Positions 35,756 to 43,271 of a stretch of 64,000 nucleotides of DNA are shown in pieces; position 1 is the first letter of the stretch, and the number at the start of each line of letters is the position of its first letter. The stretch spans positions 1,160,231-1,224,230 of the forward strand of contig NZ_JAMQPR010000001.1 in NCBI RefSeq assembly GCF_026151345.1. Direction: 5' to 3'. This DNA comes from Leptospira paudalimensis (GTDB taxonomy: Bacteria > Spirochaetota > Leptospiria > Leptospirales > Leptospiraceae). Made by a program: the position numbers and the translations under genes. A model generated the notes under the pieces. The model searched no databases, was not told the origin of the DNA, and was given only the letters and a program-made list of their open reading frames with translations.

Positions 35756-35921
35756 GTATAACGAACTAGGCTAATCGACGTAGGCTGGCCCTGAGTCCCG
35801 GTAACGGGACGTTAGGGACTGGAACGACGCTTGCGCGAGCAAGAGGAGTGCCAGAAGCCTATGTGTCGCAGACCGAGCGAGGCCGCAAGTGCCGAAGCGA
35901 AGCGATTAGCCGCTGTTATGC
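35756..35921 (-). repeat. attC site 43
   Basis: Left box GTATAAC, right box GTTATGC. Outer stem GGCTAATCG/CGATTAGCC, a variant seen only here and fully compensated. The right box gives the stop codon of the next gene. Confidence 0.87.
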
Positions 35922-36857
35922 GTAGTGTGGCTTGTTGCTAATTTCCTCTAATAATACATCTGGAGAATCAAAATTTTCCCAATTCCATTTTTTTAATAAT
36001 TTAAGAGAATAATTTTTTTTAGGAGCAAACATTAACATCGAAAGTTTGTTTAGTTTTGTAAGTGGTAAGAGATTTCCATCTTCAATATAAGTATTTGAAC
36101 CAGCAAAAGCAAAACTTTGTAAATTGATTAGATTCTTTATAAATTCAATTGTTGGAATTTTTCCTGAATCAGAAAGATCCAATACTTTCAACTTTTTTAG
36201 TTTAGATATTACATTAAAATTTTTGATTTGTTTTGAGCCATTAATAGTCAGCCATTCTAAATTTTCGAATAACTCTAAATCATCTAAATCAGAAAGTTTC
36301 TTACAATTGTATAAAGATAGTTTTCTAATATTTTTGAGTAATTTAATTTTTTTTAAATCAACTAAATCTGATCTATATATTTCTAATTGCACCAGTTCTT
36401 CATTGCTCCAATTTTCAGGTATGTATTTGGATTTAAATGAATCAATAGAAAGATTTTTTATGTTTATGCATTTGAAAATCAAATCTGCCCCTTTATTCCA
36501 GTATAGAAAGCATTTTTCTAGTTTTTTAAGATTTGAGAAATCTATTCCTTTTTTGATATGACATTGTAATGATAAGACTTTAAGTTCTGATAAATATTTT
36601 ATTTTATCAAGGTTATCAATTGGAGTCGAGATTATATTTAGTAATTGAAAGTGGCTTAAATTTTCTAAAAAATCAAAATCTGTAGCCTTGGATCCTTTTA
36701 CAAAATTAAAAAATAGTCCTAGAATATTGTTTTTTAAAACGAATTCAAAAACATCATTGTTCCATTCGCCTTCAAGTAGGATGCTTTTTATATGGTAGTT
36801 TTCTTCAAAATTTAACTTTGCTTTGTTTGTTTCGTAAGGATTGTAAGTAATATTCAT
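35916..36857 (-). CDS. Leucine-rich-repeat protein, cytoplasmic
   Basis: 313 residues from the ATG at 36857; a frame start eight codons earlier overlaps the cassette boundary. No signal peptide. Irregular LRRs through most of the length (LSELKVLSLQCHIKKGIDFS; LKNIRKLSLYNCKKLSDLDD; LKKLKVLDLSDSGKIPTIEF). The diversity and cytoplasmic location differ from the lipoprotein LRR cassette at 6077-7828. May bind a protein partner, for instance as an immunity protein. TAA stop is taken from the attC. Confidence 0.65.
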   Translation of the reverse strand: MNITYNPYETNKAKLNFEENYHIKSILLEGEWNNDVFEFVLKNNILGLFFNFVKGSKATDFDFLENLSHFQLLNIISTPIDNLDKIKYLSELKVLSLQCHIKKGIDFSNLKKLEKCFLYWNKGADLIFKCINIKNLSIDSFKSKYIPENWSNEELVQLEIYRSDLVDLKKIKLLKNIRKLSLYNCKKLSDLDDLELFENLEWLTINGSKQIKNFNVISKLKKLKVLDLSDSGKIPTIEFIKNLINLQSFAFAGSNTYIEDGNLLPLTKLNKLSMLMFAPKKNYSLKLLKKWNWENFDSPDVLLEEISNKPHYA

Positions 36858-36884
36858 ATTTTTTAAAATTAATTGCCACATTAC

Positions 36885-37047
36885 GCATAACGAACTAGAC
36901 TAACCGACGTAGGCTGGCCCTGAGTCCCGACGGGACGGTAGGGACTGGAACGACGCTTGCGTAAGCAAGAGGAGTGCCAGAAGCCTATGTGTCGCAGACC
37001 GAGCGAGGGCGCAAGTCCCGAAGCGAAGCGGTTAGTTGCTGTTATAC
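36885..37047 (-). repeat. attC site 44
   Basis: Left box GCATAAC, right box GTTATAC. Outer stem ACTAACCG/CGGTTAGT; second stem GTAGGCT/AGCCTAT; the inner GACGGTAGGGAC replaces GACGTTAGGGAC. Confidence 0.86.
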
Positions 37048-37055
37048 GCCGTTTT

Positions 37056-37862
37056 TTATAGAACATTATTCATCCAAATTAATGCAGTTCCAAATCCTTC
37101 GGAAGATAATCCAGTATTATAGCTTAACTCTTTTTTTATTGAATATTCTATTATATTTTCCGAAATTTCTTCCATGAGGTTTATTGTTAAAGCAAAATTA
37201 ATGCCTGAATATTTTGAATAAGAAAGCACATCGTGAAGATTGTAACGAATTAAATTGTAATATGGATATGTTTCTTTTATTCTATTTCTATCCTTCCGGT
37301 TTTTTATCCAAAAGTAGATGTCTTCTTCCAAATTTCCGAAAACCATTGAATTATAGTTTCTATGGATTATATCATCTCTAATTTCTTTTAAGCTTAAAAA
37401 CCAAGTTTGGTATTCTTTTAATAGTAGATAAAGTGGTTCATTTGTAAGTTCTACAAATTTTATTGATTTTTTATTAACAAATTCGGAAAGATCACTGTAA
37501 GAGTCAGGTAACTGTCCCTTTTTAGTAGCGGTAGCACTTATTAATAAAGCTAAATTATCGAATAAAGATCTAATTACTATGTGTGAATACTCAATATCTA
37601 GTGTTGTGAAACTTCCGAAAAGTGAGCTGAGTTTTTTATCTTTTAGTGCTTGTATTCGTGTATATTCAATTAGATAGAAAGTTGTCGCCAACTTCCAAAT
37701 GTCTCTGGTTAATTCATTGGTTATTTTTGATAGATTATTTGTTTGTTCCTCTTTATTTATTTGGTAATGGAAAGAGAGGTTAGGGAAATGACCTTTCCAA
37801 TTTGGTCCTATTTCATTATTTTTAATTAAGAGATTAGTATTTTTTATTTTTTCTTCTAACAT
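37056..37862 (-). CDS. Helical protein with possible HEPN-like motif
   Basis: 268 residues, soluble, all-helical. At about residue 163 the segment SLKEIRDDIIHRNYN has R-x4-H in the context typical of HEPN-like and AbiV/DUF-type helical bundles, preceded by the LLLKEYQTWFL helix. An earlier helix (IVIRSLFDNLALLISATA) would pack against it. Tentative: could instead be a scaffold without enzymatic activity. Start ATG lies 14 bases from the attC box, so it has no ribosome site and may be leaderless or read through. Confidence 0.5.
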   Translation of the reverse strand: MLEEKIKNTNLLIKNNEIGPNWKGHFPNLSFHYQINKEEQTNNLSKITNELTRDIWKLATTFYLIEYTRIQALKDKKLSSLFGSFTTLDIEYSHIVIRSLFDNLALLISATATKKGQLPDSYSDLSEFVNKKSIKFVELTNEPLYLLLKEYQTWFLSLKEIRDDIIHRNYNSMVFGNLEEDIYFWIKNRKDRNRIKETYPYYNLIRYNLHDVLSYSKYSGINFALTINLMEEISENIIEYSIKKELSYNTGLSSEGFGTALIWMNNVL

Positions 37863-37875
37863 TTTAAAAAATGGC

Positions 37876-38039
37876 GTATAACGAACTAGTGTTACCGAAG
37901 TTCCCCGACCCTGAGTCCCGGCGGGACGTTAGGGACTGGCATGTAGCTTGCGAACGCAAGGCGAATGCCAGAAGGGGAATTTGGCGTAGCCCGAGCGAGG
38001 CCGTAAGTGCCGAAGCGAAGCGGTAACATACTGTTATGC
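37876..38039 (-). repeat. attC site 45
   Basis: Left box GTATAAC, right box GTTATGC. Outer stem GTGTTACCG/CGGTAACAT; second stem TTCCCC/GGGGAA; triplet stem GGC/GCC. Confidence 0.86.
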
Positions 38040-38052
38040 GACGTTGCGGGGA

Positions 38053-38068
38053 GCGACACGGATGTCGC
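38053..38068 (-). terminator. Hairpin after PIN toxin gene
   Basis: GCGACA-CGGA-TGTCGC, six perfect pairs with a four-base loop that reads TCCG on the minus strand (UNCG type). It lies five bases beyond the toxin stop. No clear U tract, so termination or mRNA-end protection are both possible. Confidence 0.4.
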
Positions 38069-38072
38069 ACTC

Positions 38073-38489
38073 TTAGCTAAGTTCGTCTTTGATTCTTAAA
38101 TATTCATCAGGCGTAATTATTTTTAAACCTTTGATTTTTTCAAGAGTAAGAAGATCCTTATCACCAGTAATAAGAAAATCTACATTTGCAGAAAAAGCAG
38201 TTTCTAAAATATGAAAATCATCCCTGTCTCTTAGATTTAAATAATCTTTCAGAGGTTTATTTTTGATAATAGTAGTAGAGTTTCTGATTTCTTCAATAGT
38301 GAACTGAATAAAATCATTGGGAAGTTTGATCTTAGGTTTTGCTAAAGTTTCTTCAATTTCATCGAGTATTTCATTTGAAATGTATCCAACAAAAGCCTCG
38401 TCGATTAAATCTTGTAGAACTCGTTTAGGTTTCCCATTAAATAGAATAGCAGAAATGTAAATGTTTGTATCTAGGAGAACTTTAAACAT
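38073..38489 (-). CDS. PIN-domain toxin (VapC-like, third TA module)
   Basis: 138 residues. KVLLDTNIYISAILFNGKP is the N-terminal PIN motif (first Asp); YISNEILDEIEETL has the conserved Glu; LRDRDDFHILETAFSANVD and FLITGDKDLLTLEKIKGLKI carry the remaining acidic residues. This matches the PIN_3 group of putative toxin components. Predicted metal-dependent RNase. The start overlaps the antitoxin stop by one base. Confidence 0.88.
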   Translation of the reverse strand: MFKVLLDTNIYISAILFNGKPKRVLQDLIDEAFVGYISNEILDEIEETLAKPKIKLPNDFIQFTIEEIRNSTTIIKNKPLKDYLNLRDRDDFHILETAFSANVDFLITGDKDLLTLEKIKGLKIITPDEYLRIKDELS

Positions 38490-38734
38490 TAAGAAGCTTT
38501 TCTATTTCTTCTAACAGCTTTGATTTCTCCAAATATGTCAGTTTCTGTAAGATTTGATTTATCTATGGATTTAGTACCGAAATCGAAGATAGCTTGCCAT
38601 TTAGATTTTTTCTCAATGTAAGCTCTGGCAGCTTCACGAATCAGTTCAGATCTGGATCTATGTTCTCTTTTTGCAATTTTATCGATTTCTTTTAAAAGTG
38701 CCTTTTCGAAAGAGATATTTACAGTCTGATTCAT
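38489..38734 (-). CDS. Ribbon-helix-helix antitoxin (third TA module)
   Basis: 81 residues from the ATG at 38734 (a TTG six codons earlier is the alternative). MNQTVNISFEKALLKEIDKI then AKREHRSRSELIREAARAYI is a standard CopG/RHH DNA-binding domain; the C-terminal tail (FDFGTKSIDKSNLTETDIFG) would wrap around the PIN toxin. Antitoxin-first order. Ribosome site GGAA six bases upstream. Confidence 0.86.
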   Translation of the reverse strand: MNQTVNISFEKALLKEIDKIAKREHRSRSELIREAARAYIEKKSKWQAIFDFGTKSIDKSNLTETDIFGEIKAVRRNRKAS

Positions 38735-38741
38735 AATTTCC

Positions 38742-38770
38742 AGAATATACAAAATTTATATATTTGTCAA
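38742..38770 (-). promoter_or_regulatory. Promoter of third TA module
   Basis: On the minus strand TTGACA (38765-38770), 17-base spacer, TATTCT (38742-38747): near-consensus sigma-70. The spacer and -10 form an AATATA...TATATT inverted repeat, a plausible operator for the RHH antitoxin. Confidence 0.7.
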
Positions 38771-38780
38771 ATCGATAATT

Positions 38781-38816
38781 TTTTAAGATTTCTTAAAACG
38801 CCACACGGATGTGGCG
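38781..38816. repeat. Two adjacent palindromes upstream of third TA promoter
   Basis: A perfect 8-bp-arm palindrome TTTTAAGA-TT-TCTTAAAA (38781-38798) is followed at once by a hairpin CGCCACA-CGGA-TGTGGCG (38799-38816), whose loop is the same as the hairpin at the other end of the cassette. It may insulate the TA promoter from read-through coming from upstream cassettes. Confidence 0.5.
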
Positions 38817-38835
38817 ATTCTTCCCCGCTATGTTC

Positions 38836-38999
38836 GCATAACGAACTAGACTAACCGACGTAGGCTGGCCCTGAGTCCCGAATGGGACGTTAGGGATTGG
38901 CACGACACTTGCGTAGGCAAGAGGAGTGCCAAAAGCCTATGTGTCGTAGACCGAACGAGGGCGTAAGTCCCGAAGTGAAGCGGTTAGTCGCTGTTATAC
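38836..38999 (-). repeat. attC site 46
   Basis: Left box GCATAAC, right box GTTATAC. Outer stem ACTAACCG/CGGTTAGT; second stem GTAGGCT/AGCCTAT. Confidence 0.86.
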
Positions 39000-39914
39000 G
39001 AAGTTTCTCTTGTTAATAATTTTATTTTTTGTATTATTTCTATATTTTATATCTAAAATTTTAAATAATTTCATTAATGCTTTCTTGAATAATAAATCAT
39101 ATATCGACAGAGTTAGGAATCCAAATATTAGAGAAAAGAAATTATTTGCAGTTATATTTTGTAATAGTTCATTTACTGTATTTTTAGATTCGAAGCAAAA
39201 ATATGCATAGATCATTGTAAATATGGAAAATGATATTAATGTATGAAAATTAGTTTTATATTCTCCGATTGAAAGATTGAATTTTAAGTCATTTTTCTTT
39301 TTTCTTGTGATAGTTTCATCCTTGCTTTCATTATAAATCGGAGAATCCAATTCGTATAATTTTACACCAAAAAGGATTTTTAAGATATTTTTAATTAAAA
39401 AACAGGTAAATCTATTCGTTGATGTTTTAAGAATGTCTACTAGAATTCCAATTTGAATAAGGACTCCATTTAATGTATACCTTGGAATTAAATGGTTACG
39501 TAGGCAGAAGGTAACGAGTCCTTTGAAATCAATTTTATCGTTTTCTAGATAAAATTCTTGCTGAAATATATCGAATCTTACTAAATCTTTAATTTCTATA
39601 TCGACGGGATATAGTTTTAGTAAATTTCTATCCTTACTTTTTTCTAGTCTGAAACTGCCTGATTCAGGTTCATGATATAGCTCAGCTATTATGGTTATTT
39701 CGTATAAATTGTTTTGGTTTGTGTTTTCATTTTCTACTTTAAATCGTAATAATGAAAATGTATCTGTTTCAAGATTTATTTTTTTTATCCAGGAATTTGG
39801 ATAAAACAATCGAAAACTAAAGCCATCTCTATTTAAAAAATGTCGGGGAGGACTGCAATTTTCATTTTTTGATAAATCAAACTTTGAAAGTAAAAAGATG
39901 CTTTTGGTATTCAT
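38994..39914 (-). CDS. Hypothetical membrane protein with C-terminal TM pair
   Basis: 306 residues. The N-terminal 190 residues are soluble and beta-rich (FSFRLFYPNSWIKKINLETD; YEITIIAELYHEPESGSFRL). Two hydrophobic segments lie in the C-terminal third (FHTLISFSIFTMIYAYFCF; FFSLIFGFLTLSIYDLLF), followed by a very basic tail (KYRNNTKNKIINKRN). No family recognised. The stop codon overlaps the right end of the attC, so coding runs into the site. Single-gene cassette. Confidence 0.55.
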   Translation of the reverse strand: MNTKSIFLLSKFDLSKNENCSPPRHFLNRDGFSFRLFYPNSWIKKINLETDTFSLLRFKVENENTNQNNLYEITIIAELYHEPESGSFRLEKSKDRNLLKLYPVDIEIKDLVRFDIFQQEFYLENDKIDFKGLVTFCLRNHLIPRYTLNGVLIQIGILVDILKTSTNRFTCFLIKNILKILFGVKLYELDSPIYNESKDETITRKKKNDLKFNLSIGEYKTNFHTLISFSIFTMIYAYFCFESKNTVNELLQNITANNFFSLIFGFLTLSIYDLLFKKALMKLFKILDIKYRNNTKNKIINKRNFV

Positions 39915-39933
39915 AAAGTATTTGAGAAATTTC

Positions 39934-40098
39934 GTATAACGAACTAGACTTACCGAAGTTGTCCGACCCTGAGTCCCGGAAACGGGACGTTAGGGACTGG
40001 CATGTAGCTTGCGCAAGCAAGGCGAATGCCAGGAGGACAATTTGGCGCAGCCCGAGCGAGGGCTTGTCCCGAAGCGAAGCGGTAAGTCGCTGTTAAAC
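39934..40098 (-). repeat. attC site 47
   Basis: Left box GTATAAC, right box GTTAAAC. Outer stem ACTTACCG/CGGTAAGT; second stem TTGTCC/GGACAA; triplet stem GGC/GCC. Confidence 0.86.
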
Positions 40099-40122
40099 GC
40101 AGTATTGGTTATGTAATATTAT

Positions 40123-41529
40123 TTATACTGAAAAATTAGAAGATAAATCAATTTTGCTTAAAAGAAAATCTAGTATATTTAAACGGCGATAGTTTTGTTC
40201 TTTATCATATACGATTCTATTAAAAAAATCAGCCTCTGCTATAGCATCTTCCGGTTCTGTATTTGTTTGAATGGTGTTTTTGTTTTTATTTACTATTTCA
40301 GTTAGTTCTTTTTGTGAAATTATACTTATTTGAAGATATACTCTAAATATTTCTAAACGATAGTTTCCTTCATTATCATTATTGAGTTTGAAAGTTTCTA
40401 TTTCGTTTTCAATTTCTATGAAGGTTGTATTTTTTTCCCTAAGTTTGAAGTAAAACTCTATATTTGTATTTTTGAAAAAGATTAAAAGTGTTAGTAAATG
40501 TAAGATAAGAAATTCATCCTTTTTAATCATCATCAGCGATATAGAGATTTCAATGAAAATTTGTTCCAACTTTCGCAAACTTACATTAGTAGCTTTTGAA
40601 TACCTTTTTATACTTTTTATAAATTCACTAATCTCATAATTTCCGATCCCTCTATCTTGAAAACTTGTGAAAAAGTTTTCTATATTATACTCCATATAAA
40701 GATATTCTACATATTTATCTTTGTCTGGTAGAGGTAAGTTGTATTCTAAGTCAATGAACCGACGTAAATAGCCATCGGAATCTATGTTTTCACCATAGAT
40801 TTTCTTTATTGAGTTAATAATTTGGATTTTATCCAAAGCTAAGACAAAAATAATTCCATTGATGGAGAATAGATGTTTAATTTTTTCTAATACTTCAATC
40901 GTGTAATTTGGGCGACACCGATCTAATTCATCTATAAAAATTATTATTGGTTTTTTTGTTTTTTCATAAAGAAACTCTGATAGTTCAGATAAGCTTGTTT
41001 TTAATGAGATTATGGTTTTTTTCGATTCGTCATATTTTTTTATCTGATCCTTAGCTAAATCTTCAGCAAATCCTGAAATTGCTTCCTCAGTAAAGTCACT
41101 TAAGTCAAGTAAACCTGCAGAGCCTAATTTTACTGCTAGTGGTATTGAATTTTTTAATAGTTTAGTAGCAATTTTTTTAGATTTATTAAAGAGTTCCTTT
41201 GTTTCATTTTTAACGTCTATTGTTACATTTAAATTATTAATACTATTTTCTAATTCACTTACAATTGATATAAGAGCATCATTAGAAAAGTCATTCTCCC
41301 AAGCACTGAAATAAATTGTATTGTATTTCTCAGTTTCTAAATATCCATTAAGCATTGAGAGAAATGTCGTTTTCCCCGTTCCCCATGGTGAAGTGATTGA
41401 TAATACAAACGGTTCGGCTATTCGTTTGAATAATTCATTCAATATTAGTACGCTTTTTTTGCGATCGAATATATCTAATTCAAAAGGCGCAGTTTTATTT
41501 ATTTCAAATTTTTTAATTTTTGTTTTCAT
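40123..41529 (-). CDS. KAP-family P-loop NTPase
   Basis: 468 residues, ATG at 41529 with GGAAAA upstream. Walker A SITSPWGTGKTTFLSML at about residues 45-60; YFSAWENDFSNDAL, typical of KAP NTPases, follows; Walker B IIIFIDELDRCRPNY at about residue 205; then the sensor-like IIFVLALDKIQIINSIK. A short hydrophobic helix (NSIPLAVKLGSAGLLDL) lies between the motifs, where KAP proteins often have membrane segments, but it is weak. Several KAP NTPases take part in phage defence; this one is alone in its cassette. Confidence 0.88.
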   Translation of the reverse strand: MKTKIKKFEINKTAPFELDIFDRKKSVLILNELFKRIAEPFVLSITSPWGTGKTTFLSMLNGYLETEKYNTIYFSAWENDFSNDALISIVSELENSINNLNVTIDVKNETKELFNKSKKIATKLLKNSIPLAVKLGSAGLLDLSDFTEEAISGFAEDLAKDQIKKYDESKKTIISLKTSLSELSEFLYEKTKKPIIIFIDELDRCRPNYTIEVLEKIKHLFSINGIIFVLALDKIQIINSIKKIYGENIDSDGYLRRFIDLEYNLPLPDKDKYVEYLYMEYNIENFFTSFQDRGIGNYEISEFIKSIKRYSKATNVSLRKLEQIFIEISISLMMIKKDEFLILHLLTLLIFFKNTNIEFYFKLREKNTTFIEIENEIETFKLNNDNEGNYRLEIFRVYLQISIISQKELTEIVNKNKNTIQTNTEPEDAIAEADFFNRIVYDKEQNYRRLNILDFLLSKIDLSSNFSV

Positions 41530-41548
41530 GGGCGTTTTCCAATATTGC

Positions 41549-41713
41549 GTTTAACGAACTAGACTTACCGAAGTCCTCCGACCCTGAGTCCCGGTAACGG
41601 GACGTTAGGGACTGGCATGTAGCTTGCGCAAGCGAGGCGAATGCCAGAAGGAGGATTTGCCGCAGGCCGAGCGAGGCCTAGTGCCGAAGCGAAGCGGTAA
41701 GTCGCTGTTATGC
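41549..41713 (-). repeat. attC site 48
   Basis: Left box GTTTAAC, right box GTTATGC. Outer stem ACTTACCG/CGGTAAGT; second stem GTCCTCC/GGAGGA. Confidence 0.86.
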
Positions 41714-41726
41714 GTAGTTTCCCATA

Positions 41727-42110
41727 TTAAAACTTAAATTTGGTAAAAACATTACAAGATTTTTTATTAGGATTCTCTTCGCATCCTTTTATTGATTTGC
41801 TAAGATTATTCTTTATATTTATAAGTGAACGAAGCTTTTCTTCTACTTTTCTTAAATTTTTTTCGAGTATCATTTGCATATCTTTACATTTAAACTCAGA
41901 ACTATACACTAACAAAATACTTCTAATTTCTGGTAGAGTAAATCCTAAATTTTTTAAAGAGCTAATAAATTGAACTATTTCAATATCTTTTTTTGAATAG
42001 TAACGATAATTATTTTCTTTTCTTACTCCTTCTAAAAGACCTTCTTTTTCATAAAATCTAATCGTTTCTCTAGTTAATTTACTTTTTTCTGCAAATTCTC
42101 CAATAAGCAT
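41727..42110 (-). CDS. merR: MerR-family regulator, probably mercury-responsive
   Basis: 127 residues. IGEFAEKSKLTRETIRFYEKEGLL is the MerR winged-helix start, followed by YRYYSKKDIEIVQFISSLKNLGFTLPEI. Metal ligands fit MerR: one Cys in EFKCKDM and a C-x8-C pair (GCEENPNKKSC) near the C-terminus. Divergent from the transporter gene, with the operator between them. Expected to activate the transporter promoter on Hg(II) binding and repress it otherwise. Another thiophilic metal such as Zn or Pb is possible, but the neighbours favour mercury. Confidence 0.85.
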   Translation of the reverse strand: MLIGEFAEKSKLTRETIRFYEKEGLLEGVRKENNYRYYSKKDIEIVQFISSLKNLGFTLPEIRSILLVYSSEFKCKDMQMILEKNLRKVEEKLRSLINIKNNLSKSIKGCEENPNKKSCNVFTKFKF

Positions 42111-42136
42111 AAATTTCCTTTTTTTTAAAAAAAACA

Positions 42137-42167
42137 GTAACTTTGGAGTATACTAGAGGGTTGTCAT
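42137..42167 (+). promoter_or_regulatory. MerR-type promoter/operator
   Basis: GTAACT (42137-42142), a 19-base spacer holding an imperfect dyad centred on AGTATACT, then TGTCAT (42162-42167). The lengthened 19-base spacer with a dyad inside it is the signature of MerR-activated promoters, and it lies between merR and the transporter gene. Confidence 0.75.
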
Positions 42168-42202
42168 ATATATTGTATAGGAAAATTTTTAGGAGAATCA
42201 TC

Positions 42203-42832
42203 ATGAATAAAAAAGATTTCAACGACAATAACTTTATCACTGTTGGAATTCTTGCGTCAATTTCTGCATCGTTATGCTGCATAACACCAATCGTAGGTGT
42301 TTTAGGGGGCATATCCGGAGTTGCCTCTACTTTCAGTTGGTTAGAACCCTACCGACCTTATCTAATCAGCCTGACTACATTGTTATTCGGGTTTGCCTGG
42401 TATAGAAAGCTCATATCTCTTAATCGAAAAGTGATCGCTTGTAAATGTGAAACGGATAATACTAAAACTCCGTCTTTTTTACAAAGTAAAACTTTTTTAG
42501 GTATTGTTACCTTACTTACAGGGATGTTACTAGCTTTTCCTTATTATTCCAATATTTTCTTTCGGATTTCAAAAAAAGACACAATTATCGTAGAGAGAGA
42601 AAATATTGCATTAGTTAAGATAGAAATTAAAGGGATGACTTGTGTCGGTTGTGAAGAAGCTGTCAACAAGGCGATATCGTCGTTATCGGGTGTTTTAGAT
42701 GTAGAATCAAATCACAAAACTGGCTTTGCTAAAATAAAATATGATAAAAGTGAAGTGGATCCAAACGATTTTAAAAATGTAATTGAGAATAATATTGGAT
42801 ATAAAATATCCAATATTATAAAGGGAGAATAA
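42203..42832 (+). CDS. merTP: Mercury transporter, MerT-MerP fusion
   Basis: 209 residues from the ATG at 42203, chosen for its AGGAG site; an upstream in-frame ATG at 42143 lies in the operator. Residues about 15-120 are MerT-like: two or three membrane segments with the Cys pair SASLCCITPIVGVLGG in the first and a cytoplasmic CKCE pair after the second. Residues about 140-209 form a MerP/HMA domain with EIKGMTCVGCEEAVNKAI. It should import Hg(II) across the inner membrane. It runs opposite to the other cassette genes. No merA reductase is present in the cassette. Confidence 0.88.
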   Translation: MNKKDFNDNNFITVGILASISASLCCITPIVGVLGGISGVASTFSWLEPYRPYLISLTTLLFGFAWYRKLISLNRKVIACKCETDNTKTPSFLQSKTFLGIVTLLTGMLLAFPYYSNIFFRISKKDTIIVERENIALVKIEIKGMTCVGCEEAVNKAISSLSGVLDVESNHKTGFAKIKYDKSEVDPNDFKNVIENNIGYKISNIIKGE

Positions 42833-42834
42833 AT

Positions 42835-43044
42835 ATGGATAACAAAAAAGAAATAATAACTACATCAATATTAACCTGCCCCAATTGCGGCAACCAGAAA
42901 GAAGAGGAGATGCCCAACGAGTCATGTCAATATTTTTATACATGTATTAAATGTAATTTTTTTATGAAACCTAAGCAAGGTGACTGTTGCGTATTTTGCT
43001 CCTATGGAACAGTTACCTGCCCACCTAAGCAAATGGAAAATTAG
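42835..43044 (+). CDS. GDCCVFCSYG-family small cysteine-rich protein
   Basis: 69 residues, start two bases after the transporter stop, with GGGAG upstream. Cysteine pairs CPNCGNQ and CIKCNFF, then the signature GDCCVFCSYGTVTCPPKQ. This small protein family regularly accompanies mercury transporters; its precise role is not established, but a cytoplasmic metal-binding carrier is likely. Confidence 0.82.
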   Translation: MDNKKEIITTSILTCPNCGNQKEEEMPNESCQYFYTCIKCNFFMKPKQGDCCVFCSYGTVTCPPKQMEN

Positions 43045-43100
43045 TGTTGCTAACGTTGAAAAATTTAGATCGTTCATTTTTGCTAATTTTGGGAAATTAC

Positions 43101-43263
43101 GCATAACGAACTAGTGTAAACGACGTTCCCCGACCCTGAGTCCCATCGGGACGTTAGGGACTGGCATGCAGCTTGCGTATGCGAGCGAATGCCAGGAGGG
43201 GAATGTGTCGCAGACCAAGCGAGGCAGTAAGTGCCGAAGCGCAGCGTTTACGCGCTGTTAGTC
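43101..43263 (-). repeat. attC site 49
   Basis: Left box GCATAAC, right box GTTAGTC. Outer stem GTGTAAACG/CGTTTACGC with one wobble; second stem TTCCCC/GGGGAA. It is the rightmost complete attC, belonging to the Dam/membrane/DGQHR cassette. Confidence 0.86.
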
Positions 43264-43271
43264 GCAGTGCC

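Noticed and set aside
65..43263. CRISPR array
   Set aside because: Repeats are about 165 bp, structured and spaced by full genes of 0.3-2.8 kb; no spacer-sized units and no cas genes.
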